From positions 1-46,592 of the forward strand of contig CAMAWD010000047.1 in assembly GCA_945861785.1 (NCBI GenBank): DNA of 46,592 bases, in the 5' to 3' direction. This DNA comes from Rhodoferax sp. OV413 (GTDB taxonomy: Bacteria; Pseudomonadota; Gammaproteobacteria; Burkholderiales; Burkholderiaceae_C). How positions within the stretch are numbered: the first letter of the stretch is position 1; the number at the start of each line of letters is the position of its first letter. Below are positions 1 to 12,000 of the stretch, piece after piece. The notes under the pieces were generated by a model. It was not told the origin of the DNA, did not search any database, and saw only the letters and a list, made by a program, of their open reading frames with translations. The position numbers and the translations under genes were made by a program.

Positions 1-3000
1 GGCCGCACGGCGGACGTTGCCGGCCGCGGAGCCGGCCGTCAGCAGCGCGCCATCGGCCTGCACCACCCTGCCGCCGAAGGACTCGACATCGATACCGCCG
101 CCGAGGTTGGAGACGATCGAATCGGCCGACTGGATCACGTCGCCCTGCGCCAGCAGCGAGATGCTGCCCGCCGAGGTGCTCACCTGGTGGTTCAGCGTCA
201 AATCACCCGCCAGCGCTTCCAGGCGGATCAGCCCCTTGCTGCCGACGCCGACATCGGCCGCCAGGTCCAGCGCCCCGCTGGCGCGCAGCAGCAGCGTGCC
301 CTCGGCACCGACTTGCGCGCCTTCGACGCGCAAGTCGCCCAGGTTGTCGATCGCGATCACGGAGCGGTTGTAGGTGATGGTCTGCGCGTTCAGAATCCGG
401 GCCTGCAAGCCCAGCGCCGTGACCAGGTTGCCGAGGTCGTTGCTGCTGTTTCCGGTGCCACCGCCGGCAGTCAGGGTGACCCGGTCGCCGACGATATTGG
501 GGGCCGACCCGCCGGCGCTCAAGATGCTGCCCAGAGGGCTGGCGAGCGTGACATCGCCCAGGGTCGAGGCCACCTGGTTCAAGCGCATGTCGCCGGTAGT
601 GGCGACCAGGTGGATGTCATCACGCGCCGAGGCGCTGAGCGTGCCGCCGGCGGTGACGCGCATCGCGCCGTTGTTGATGTCACTGCGCACTGCATGGCTG
701 TCGATGCCACCATCGCTGACGATCAACACCATGTCGCTGCCGCTGCGCAGCATCGCATCACTGCCCGCACCCAGACCGGACAAGCTGCCCGCGTCGACTT
801 GCAGTCGCATCCGGCCTGCGCCACCGATGCCGTGGATGGCCTCGCCCAAGCCGGTGCCGTCGCTGACCTGGACAGCGCCCTGGGCCTGCACCACCACGTC
901 GCCATCGCTGGCAATCGCCAGCGTGCCCGTGGCCTGCAGGTTCAGATCGTCCCAGATCTGCAGCGTGAAGCCGGTGACAACGAATTGATTGGCCACCCAC
1001 TGGCCCTGGTGCAGGTCGGCCACACCGGTGCTGCTTTGAAGCACAGCCAGGCCGACCGGTGCGGTGTCGGACGCCATCACAGGCGCCCAGAATGACGGGT
1101 TCTTGTAGGTGGCCTCGTCGGCGAGGTTGACGGTCGAATCGGGCCCGGTCCAACGGTAGGTCGCATAGCGGACCTCGATCACATCGTCCGCCTGGGCCAG
1201 CGCCAGCGTCTGCAGGTCCGCCGGCGACAAGCTCGCGGGATCGCCCAAGCGCAGCAGCCCGGTGGCACTGCCCACGCCGCCGCTGGCCTGCAGGATCACG
1301 TTGCGCCCTGACAGGTTCAAGGCCTCGGTGTTCGTCGACAAGCCCTGCCCCATCACCTCGGCATGGGGGTAGAGCCTGGCCATCAGCGAAGGCGACAAGG
1401 CATTGGCCGCCTGGGTCTGCAGCGCCACCGACAGGCCCGAGCCGTTCAGCAGTTTTTGCAGCGCCACGGCGTCAGGTCGGCGGTTTTCCTGCACCGCATC
1501 CAGGATGGCGCCGCCCACCGCTTCCAGGTTGATATCGCCGGCGGTGGACAGCACCGACACGCTGCCGGCCCAGGCTGTTGGCGCAATCAGCAGCAGGTCA
1601 CCCTGGGTTTCCTGCAAGCTGATGCTGCCCAGCGCCTTGGCCGCCAGGCCGCCCGAACCCAGCACATCGCTGTCGACACGGGCGTAGATCAAGCCGTTGC
1701 CGGCGTCGAGCTGAACGCGCTCGCCGATGATTCGCGAGCTCGACGCCAAACCCAGGATGCCGTTGGCCGACCGGATCGTCACATCGGCGGCGGCAACGAT
1801 GTTGAAGGCGCTGTCGTACTGCGCTGCGATGATCTGGCCGACCCGCAGCGGCGCGGGCGTCTTGCCGGCCAGCACGGTGACCGTGATGTTGCCGGTGGAC
1901 TGGACATTGAGCTTGCCGCGGCCGTTCTCGAGCGTGATGTTGACGTCGCCCTGGCTGACGATATCGGGCAGCGCACCCGAAATCACCACATCGCCAGAGA
2001 CCACCAGCGCATCGGAAGACAGCTTGATCGGGCGGAAGGTCTCGTCGTCGAGCTCATCGGCAGAACCCGCGGGTGCGCCAAAGGCGATATCGCCGCGCAG
2101 CAGCATGCGGCCAGGTGTCTGGATGTCGATGACCGGCGCCGCGGGGCCGGCCGGGAACTCGATCGCCACGGGATAGTCAGCGCGAAGACCGTAGGTGTAG
2201 AAGTCCTTCAGACCGGTGATGGTCGTGACCTTGGTCGTGATGGTCTTGACCCGCAGCCAGCCGCCGCCAGTCGTGGTCGGGCCGTCGACCAGGATGTCCT
2301 GGTTCTCGAAGTCGCTGTCAAAGCGGTTGAGGCTGCGGTTTTGCTTCCAGTCGCCGATCTGTCCCTTGATGGGCGATTGGGTCGAGGGCTTCTTGATCGT
2401 GTCAACCGACAGGTCGGCCTTGACGACAGAAGTCGCAACGCCGCCGCTGAGCTGCTCACGCAGCGTCCACAAGGACGCGTCCGAGAAGTCGAGCACCGGG
2501 AAAGCGAGCTTGCCGCTGGCGCCAACATACTCATAGAGCTTGTTGGTGTGCACGTCGCGCACCAACGACACGCTCTTGATCATGTCGACAGCGAGATTGC
2601 GCCTTTGCTCGTACACAACAAACATGGCGCCAAACTTGTCCGCATCGGGTCCAATGCCCAAGCGCAAGGCCAGCTCTGACTCGAGCAGCGGCGCGCCGTC
2701 GGTGAACTTGGTGTCGGTGGCCGAGGCCTGCTGGTCAGGCACCAGACCGTCCCAGTCAAAGCCGAACAAGTTAAAACTCTTTTGCTCATAGATGTTGAGC
2801 ACAGTGCGGGTCTTGGCCTGGCCTTCGGTCCAGACGTAGTAACGCCCCGACGCCGGCTGGTAGGCAAAAGCGCTTGCCGCGCTCAGACCGGTCTGCGCGC
2901 TGACCAGGTCGTAGCGGATCGACGACACGCCGTCGGCCGTGCTCAGCACCCCTTGCTTGACGCTGTGGTCGACCTTGCCACCGGCAACGCGGTAGGCATC

Positions 3001-6000
3001 GCGCCGCAAGGTCACGCTGTCGGTGATGGTGATCAAGCCCACCCGGTCGGTCGAGACGTCGATGGTGTCGACCGCCAGGTCGAAAGCCGTCTCATTGCTG
3101 ATGTGGACCGAGATGTAGCCGCTGGCAACGCGCAGCTTGCCGTTGCCCGTGCTCAAGACCTGGCCGGTGATGTTGATCTGCCCACCCTGGGGCACGATCG
3201 GGTCGAGCACGATCATGCCCTTGCCGGCGTCGAAGAATCCGTCGACTGCGGCCCGTCCGTCGACACCGAAACTGATGCCCTGTCGCAGTTGGCCGAGTTC
3301 GTCGGTGAAGTTCACCGACTTGCCCGGGTTGAAGGTCTTGTCGATATTCAGCGTGATGCTGTCGAGCCCGCTCTGGATCAGGCCGTTGAGGTTGAGGTAG
3401 CGGGCGTTGATGTTGATCGTGCCCATCGCGAACACGCTGGAACTCGATTGGTTGATCGCCTCGTGCAGCGCCAGCAATTGCGGTGCGCTCAGGTCGGCGA
3501 TTACAAGCGACTTCGGCTGGCCGTCTTTGTTGTAGACCTGGGCGCCAAAGGTCTTGGTGAAGTCGATGTACTGGCGCGGGTCGGTGCCGACGTGGAGCCA
3601 ATCCTCGGTGGCCAGATTGAAGTCGCCCGCAGCCGACAGCGTAACCGTGCCGGCGCGGATCTCGCCGCTGACATTGATGCTGCCCTCTTTGTTGGTCAGG
3701 ATCAGTTCGCCGTCCTCGTTGAGGATGCGGCCGATCACGTACAGGTCTTGCGGCGCCTCGGGCACCGTGAATCCGCCCAGGTCGTAATATTCTCTGGGGT
3801 AGGCGTCTTGCATGATGCGAATCACGCTGTCGCCGGCCGCGCCTGCGCTGCCGGCCCCGAGGACCGACTGCTTGTTGAAATACACCGAGCCGGCGGGCAA
3901 GGTCACGAGTGCGCCGTCGACCACTTCGACACGGCTGTTTTTTCGAATGCTGATGTCGTTGACCAGCAGGCCGAACAAGGTGTTGTTGACAACCGTGATC
4001 TGGGCCTCGCCGTGGGCCTTCAAACGACCGGAATTCACGGCCGCCTCCACCGTCCTGGAGGCATCGGTTCCGCCGTCGGCGCTGATGAAGATCGAGCCGG
4101 GCGCCGAGACGATCGTCGGCAGCTTCAGGAAGAACTGGTCGAACTGCGACTTCGGCACCAGCGTCTTGCCGTCCGGTGCAGTCTCGGTCAAGCCGAGCTT
4201 TTTCAGCTGTTGGTCGATGCTTTCGAGCAGCGCCTGGTAACGCACGATGGCCTCGGCATTGCCGGCATGGCTGGTCATCCAGCCCACCACCTTGCTGCGC
4301 TCGTCGAAGAGCTGGTTGGCGACGTTGGCGTAGAGCAGTGTGGGCAAGGCCAGGTCCTTGGGCTTGACCACATAAAACTTGCCGCTGAGCGCGAAGGCAA
4401 AGTCCAGCCCCTTGTTGCTGTCGAAGACCGTGAGCTGCTTCCAGCCGCTCTCGTCGAAGGACTCGGTCTGGGCGTTGACGGCAAGCGCCGCGCCGGTACG
4501 GCTGTACCAAAGGCCGCTGGCCGAGCGCAAGGTCTCGCCGGTGGCTACCTGCATGGCGGTCTCGCTGCCCAGGAGCACATGGTTGGGAGCGACCGCGGTC
4601 CAGCGCGTGGCGTCGAGGTAGTTCTCTTTCTCCAGCACCATGGCCCGGTCGGCGCCGTCGGCCGGGCTGAACCGGTAGGCCTGACCGGGCACGCCGCCAC
4701 CAAAATTCGCACCCGCCACCACCTGGACGATGGTGCCGGCCGACAACGTCAGCGCGACGTCCTCGAGGTCCAGCGACGCGTACTGGTACTGCTGGGCCGA
4801 ATCGAGCCCAAGCGCTTGCTTCTCGGCATCGCTCAGGTCGGTGCCGATGCGCCCATCCGCCAGTTGATTTTTGCCGTCCACCGTGACGGGCAAGATCTGC
4901 ACCTGGGTGCGGTAGTTGACGCCGGCTTCCATGGTTGCGCTGGCATCGACCGTGACCAGATTGGTGCTGCGGACCGAAGCGCCATCGAGCGCAAAAGCGA
5001 CATAAGGTGTGCCGCCGATCTTGACCACCATGCCGTCGGTCTTGGCACGGCCCTGCCCACCCAGGCCAGGCTCGGCGACCAGGTTGACATCCTGCACCGC
5101 GCGCAGCGAAACCTGCTTGCCAATGTCGATCAGGTTGTTCTCGACGATGGCCATGGTCGCCACGGGCACACCAATGCCGAACAAGGAGGCCAGGGCCATG
5201 TCGGCATGCGCCGATCCCATCAGCTGATTGGAGACACCGAAGGCATCACGCCCGGCATAAAGGTTGACGTTGTCGCCAGTGATACCTGCAGGTGCCTGGT
5301 CCACCGCGTGCACATGGATGAGGTTGCTCGCCACGATCGTGCCGTTGGCAATCGCCCCGGCCCCGTTGATCAGGCCCGCAGAGAAGGTGTTGGCGGCGGG
5401 CGTGAGGTCGGCATCGCTGCGCGCGCTGAGCGTCACATCACCGCTCTGGTTGCGCAGCTGCGCACCAGCAAGCTCAATGCTCGACAAGGTGTGGGCACCG
5501 AGCTCGGCCTTCGCAATGCTCAGACCCAAGCCAGCAACACCCTCGACGCGGACCTTGTCGACGGCCGCAACATCGACCAGGGTCTCGATGCGCAACACGC
5601 CGGGCGAGCCGTCCTGCGCGCTGACGTCGAGCAAGGTACCGCTGCCAATTTTGACTTTGGAAGCGAAGGGCTTGTCTGCGGTGCCGATGTCGGTGAGCGC
5701 GGCCAGCGCTGTCGCAGCGACGGCGCCGGCCGAGCCCGAGCGCAGGTTGTCCTTGTCCACATAGCGCCGCTTGTCGGCGGTGTTCTGTGCATTGATCAGC
5801 AGAGTGCCCGCACGCACCTGGTTGCCCTGGCCGATCAGGACTTCGGCGCTGCTCTCCACGGTGGTGAACGTCAGCGCGCCGCTGCCGGCAAACGCGCCTA
5901 GCGCCAGATTCAGGGAGGCGGCGTCAAAGTTCTGCTCGCGCGCCGCCCGGATGTCCACCGTGCCTGCCGAGACTGTGCTGCGGTCGCCCATGCCGGCCTG

Positions 6001-9000
6001 GGCCGTGCCGCCGATGGTCAGCACGGTCAAGGCACCTGCGATCCCGGCGTTCTGACCCCCGCTGGCGGCCAGGGCCTTCATGTCCAGCGTATCGGTGCTG
6101 CGCGCATCGACGCGCAGAGTCTTGGCCAGCAGGTCGACCTCGTCGCCAAGGAGCGCCTGCACCCGGGCCATGCTGAGCACCGAGGACTTGGCCACGCCGG
6201 TAGACACGCCCGTGCTCACCGCCAGTGCCGCGGTTTTGCTCAGAGCGGACTGCTGGCCCAGCGCGTGGATCGCGACTTCGCCCGCGTCAATGTCGCTGTG
6301 GCTGATGGAGGCGCTGGTCACCGGGCGCAGCACGTTGTCCGCGACCGTGCCGGCAGCGGCAGCGCCGATGGCGCCAAAGGCGACGGCTGCGGCTATGACC
6401 TGGCTGTCGGTCGATGCCGCGCTCTTGGCGGTCAGCAGCAAAGAACCAGCTGTGTTCACAGACGAGCGGCTACTGACAGGGGCGTCGATCCAGGCCTCGG
6501 TGCGGGTGTCAATGGTGTTGACCGACTTGGCGCCGCCACCCGAGACAGCTCCGCCCATGCTGATATCTATGGCAACCGCCGCAACCGTCGACTTGGACTT
6601 GATTGTTGCCAGCTCGCTGGCATTGAGTGTCACATCGCCAGCCGCACGGATCACCGCCTGATCGACGACGGCCTGCACCACATTGGCGATGTGGTTGTCG
6701 GCGACCGATATCGCTATCGCCACTGAAGCACCCGCAGAGCTGGCCGACAAGGCCACCGACACCGCCATCACGTTGGCGTCGATGACCGAGCGATCCAGGG
6801 CCTCCACCAGCACCGCGCCGTCCAGGCTGATGCCGCTTTGGCGAGTTTGACTGATGCGCGCAAGCACCTGGGTGCCAATGCGATTGACCGCGCTGGAACC
6901 AGCGCCGCCGATAGACACCGCCGTACCGCCGCTGCCCGAAGCCGCAGCCGAACCGGACACCACCAGCGCCTTGATCGCCTGGTCATCGAGCGCGCGCACC
7001 ATCAGACCGGCAGCCACGCTGCCCTGCTGTTTGCCAACAATCGACGAACGATCGACTGTGGCCAGGATCACGTTGGCGGCGCTCTCGGTCTGCTGCACCC
7101 AGAGTTTGTCGTCGCCGTAGTCCTGGGTCAGCAACAGGTTGTCGAGCTTGCCATCCTTGTTGGTGTCCTTGCGCTTGAGTTCGTCATCGCCAATGTATTT
7201 GTACACATCGTTGGCGCGCACACCTGCATTCGACGCCAGGCGAATGGTGTCGCCTGTTTTGAGGGTCGTGGGATTGTCGGTGCGGGCGTCGTAAGTGGCG
7301 GTGCCGCTCCAGCCCTTCGGGTCATAGCCGATGTAGTTGCGCGCCAGCGACAGGCCGATCGCAGCACCCACGCCAGCGGCGCCGCCTCCGCCCACGCCAA
7401 GGGCAGCAGACACGATGGTCGCTTTGATTAGCGCCGCATTGCGAGCCGTCAGGTCCACGGGCGCACCCACCCGCAGGTCACTGTCGGCCACCCAGGTGCC
7501 GACCTTGCCGAGAATCACGTTGACCGCGCTCGCGCCGGCGCCGGCCACACCGACGCCCACCGAGCCGCCAATCGCCACCGCAGCCGCTGCGGCAGCGGCC
7601 ACCACGCTGATGCTCGAGTCCGAAGCAGCGTTCAACGTCACGCCACCGCTGACATCGGCCTGGACATGCTGCAGATGTGCGGTGACCTGGTTGTCGATCA
7701 CATTGCGCGCCAGCGCCACACCGATCGAGACGGCTACGCCGGTGTTGCCGGCCAGCGCAACCGAGATCGACGCGGCGGCAGCCACGGCGCTGATCGCCGC
7801 GCGGTCCTCGGCGGTCACGCTCAGGCTGCCGGCATGGATATGACTGACTACCAGGTTGTCGGCGCCATCGATACCCGCGTCCACTTTCACGCCGATAAGG
7901 TTCTCTGCGTAGACGCCCGATCCATCGACCGACACACCGACATTGCCCGCTGCCGCGATAGCGGCCGAGCCCGCCAACACCAGCGCGTGGATGGTCTGCT
8001 CGGCGTCGGCGCGCAGCACCAGGTCGCCCGCGGTTTCGACCGTCGAGGACTGGATCAGCGCGCGCACGGCAGAGCGCGAACCCTCGCCACCGCCGTAGCC
8101 GGGTTGGCCGATCAGGTTGCGCGCCACTGCGACGCCGATCGACACGGCCACGCCGTTTTGCACGCCCCCGCCCAGTGCCACCGACACCGCTGCCACCACC
8201 GCGGTGATGCTCGCGCTGCTGTTGGCATCGAGCACCAGGTCGCCCGACGTGTAGACCGTGCTGCGCTCGATCAGCGCCGTGGTCGAGCCCCTGACCTCAT
8301 TGAGCGCCAGCGCGCCCGCACCGCTGACGGCCACGCCGTTGGTGCTCAAGCTCAGAGCGGCGCCCATCGAGGCGGCGGCTACCACCGCACTGATGCTCGA
8401 GCGCGAAATGCTGAGCTGGCCATTGACGCTGCGCAGCTGCCAGGTCTGTCCGCTGGCATCCGTCACCTGCCATCGCTGCCCGGCGTCGACCACCGAGACC
8501 CGCAGCGGCGGTTGCACCAGCGCCCAACGGCTGGCATCGCTGTAGTCTTCGGTAGCTAGCGCCACCGCAGTGCGGTTCTTGCCGATGAACTGGTAGACCC
8601 GGCCGCCCTGACCGCCGAAGGCATAGTCCGCTTCCAGCCTGACGGTGTTGCCCTTGAACAGCTCGCGCGTGTTGTCGGTGACCAGCTCCCAACGGGTGGT
8701 GTCTTTGTAGTTCTCGAGCGCGAGATCGACCTGCTTCTGGTCGCTGGCCTTGAAGCGGTAGATCTGCCCGCCCACCACGCCGGCCTGGTTACCCGGGGCA
8801 CCCGCGGTCAGCCCGGTGGCCGAGTCGGCGATGCCAACCCGCTTGCCCTTGACAAGGTCTTGCTTGCCGGTGTCGCTGCGTAAGTTCCAGACCACACCGT
8901 CGGCCGTGGTGTAAACAGCAGCGCTGTTTAATTTATCGACACCCGCCAGCGCCAGCCCCTGAGAAGTCAGCGCTGCTGCCAGCGCAAGCGCGGTCTGGGA

Positions 9001-12000
9001 GTCGGCAAAGTCATCGGCCAGAACCCAGCGCGTGGTGTCGGCATAGCTCTCCTTCCACAGCGCCACGTTTTCCTTGGTGTCGACCTTCTTCCACAGACTG
9101 CCGTCGTCAAAGTCCGCGCTGGCCAGGTCGACCTCGCCGGCCGAGCCCAGGTATTCGTAGACATTGTTTTTGAGCTTGTTGGCATTTTTGTGGTTGCTGC
9201 TAACGCTGACGAAATCGCCCTTCGCCAAGGTCTTTTTTTCGTCTTCGGTGCTGAAGTCGGCCTCGACACCGATGTAGCGGTAGACCCGCCCGACGATGCC
9301 GCCGTAGCTGTGGCCTTCCGACACCTGCACGGTATAGCCGGCCTGCATCTCTTGCTTATCAATATCAACGCGTTCCCAGTCTGAACCCGTGTAGACGCTG
9401 GTATCGCCCAGGTTAAAGGTCTTGTCAGCTGCGCCCTTGTATTTATAGACCTGGCCCGCCTGCAAGAGGCTGGACCCGACCGTGCTGCTGGAGATGATCA
9501 CCCGGTCATCTGAGCGCAAGACGGTCGAGCCCCCGTCGCTGCGGAAATCCCAGACCTGTCCCTGAGCACTGGTTCGGCTGGCCTTGCGGCCAGCGTTTGC
9601 GGCGGCGTCCAGCGCGGCCGGATTGAAGGACAGCTTGCTCCAGTCGATCGCGAACAAATCCTCGGCCGCCGACGAGGCCGACACTATGGCGTCGCCATCT
9701 GTGGTGCGCAGGTCTATGCCCCGCGCCGTGGCCAGCACATCGCTGTCGATGCTGTTGAATGCAATCGCCAAGCCAATCGACACCGACACACTGGCGCCAG
9801 CACCCGCCAACGACGCTGCCAGCGCAGCCGCGCCTGCGATCGCGTCGATGCTTGAGCGGTCCAGCGCCTGCAAAGTCGCCTGGCCGGCGACGATCGTCAT
9901 GGGCTCGGCATGGTTGCTCTCGGCCAAGGCGATGACGCTGCTGGAAATGCGGTTTTCGGCATAGACGCCTGCCGCGCTGACCGCGACCGCAGGGCCCGAT
10001 GTGCTGGCGCCCACCGCCGCCGCACCCGCGACAACCGTCGACATGATGCTGGCGTGGCCGCGCGCATCGAGCCTGAATTCACCGCTGGCGTCGACCGCCG
10101 TGTCGGTCAGCCTGGCCAGGGTCTGCGCGACCGTCGACTCCCAGCTGATCAGCAACCAACTGCTCTCGTCGCCGTAGTTCTGGATCGTGAGGTCGATGCC
10201 CTTGACGCTCTTGAGCGGATCACCGACGTAGCGGTAGGCCTGGCTGCCGAATGAATTGGTGTCGTCAAGCACGGTCTGGCCGGTCTCGATAGACGTCAGG
10301 CTCTTGTCGACACCCAGGCTGCGCCAACGCGTGGCGTCGGCGAAGTTCTCGGTCCCCAGGTCGATCTCGCCAAACTCATTGAACTTGCCGACCGCCTTCC
10401 AGCGTTTGGTGTCGCTGTAATCCTCGAGCCCCAGATTGACACCCAAGGAGGCACCGCCGCTGGCGCCACCGAGGAATTCGTAGACACTGTCCTTGTTGGC
10501 GCCGGAGCTCAGCCGCACCCGTTCGCCGACGCTCAGATCGGCCGTTCCCGCATCGCTGCGGTCGTCGTACAAGGCGCTGATGGCCTGGAAGACCTGACCG
10601 GCGACGACGCCAGCGCTCGGCTTGCTGAGCAGGGTGGACGACTCGACCCGCACGCGGTCGCCGACCGCGATCTTGGTCTTGCCCTCGTCGCTCAGATAGT
10701 TCCAGCTGACGCCGCGGAACTGCGAGGCGACGAAGTCGGTGACCGGCACCGCCAGCGCGGACTTGCCAATGAAATTGCGCGCCACCGACAGGCCCAGCGC
10801 CACAGCCGGAGTCGGCTTGCTTGACCCCGACACCGCCACCGCCACCGCCACCGAACGCAGGTGGGCATCGATCAATGAGCTGTCTTCGGCGGTGATGCGC
10901 ACGTTGCCGGTGTCGGCCGACGAACCCGAGGCCCGCAGGCTGAGGTTTTCCGCATAGGCCTGGCTGTCGCCATTGATCATGTTGAAGGCCAGCGTGCCGC
11001 CGCCCGCGACAGCCGGTCCACCCTTGGGGCTGGCCGCGATGGCCACCGCCGATGCCGAGCCGTCGGCAATGATCGACGCCTTGCGCTGGGTCGCGATCAC
11101 GATATCGCCAGCCGCCGACACCAAGGCCGGTTGGCCGGCTACGCCCAGCATCCAGGCATCCACATCGCTGCGCACCACGTTGCGCGACAAGCTCAGGCCG
11201 ACCGAGACCGACCGCGCATTGCCCTTGGCGCCAGCGGCGATGGAGATCGCGCTGGCCGAGACCTTGGCGTGGATGGTCGTCGTGCCGGCGGCTTCAAGCT
11301 TCACATCACCGCGCGCCTTGACGGCCCTTGGCTGGTCGACGTGGGCCGACACATCGGCGCTGATCTTGTTCATCGCCGCCACGGGCGCGACGGTGATGGC
11401 CATCTGGCTTTTCTTGGAGTCGTCTTCGCCTTTCTTGGCCTTGGCGGTGTCGAGGCTGACCGCGACTGCCGAGTTTTTGATCACCGCATCGATCACGCCA
11501 TCCCACAGCGCGGTCACGCTGACGTCGCCTGCGGCGTCGATGCTGGTGTTGCGAGTCCAGGCCTCCGTGCGCGCGGGTATCTGGTCGCCGATCGCCGTGC
11601 CGAGCAGGCCGTCGATGGCATTGAACAGCAGGTTTTGCGGCGCGTAGCCTATGGTGTTGAAGGCCAGCACCACGCCGACCGAGATCGACGCTTCGACCTT
11701 GCTGTCGATGTACGCAGAAATCTGCGAGCGGTTGTCGGCCGATACCGACACCTTGCCACCGGCCAGCGTGACGATGTCGCTGTCCTGGGCCCAGGCGCGC
11801 GCCTGCGACAGCACGGTGTTGGTGGCGATCACGACGTTGACACCGACGGTGTCCGCCGACACCGCGCTGTTGTCCTCGGACAGGATGACTGCGGATTCAG
11901 TCGCGGTGATCGACAGGTCACCCGCGACGCTCAGCTTCTGGCCCTCGACCCAGGCCGCCACATCGCTGCGCACATCGTTGCGCACCACCAGGCCGCCAAA

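Noticed and set aside
3092-4510. Minus-strand 472-codon frame overlapping the giant gene
   Set aside because: It is a different frame from the giant gene on the same strand. Its product is Arg/Gln-rich shadow sequence, whereas the giant frame reads sensibly through the whole interval.
2782-5901. Plus-strand open frame of 1,039 codons, with others at 11131-14121 and 14819-17446
   Set aside because: All are antisense to the giant gene. Their length follows from its GC-rich codon use, and the products are low-complexity with no domain-like motifs.
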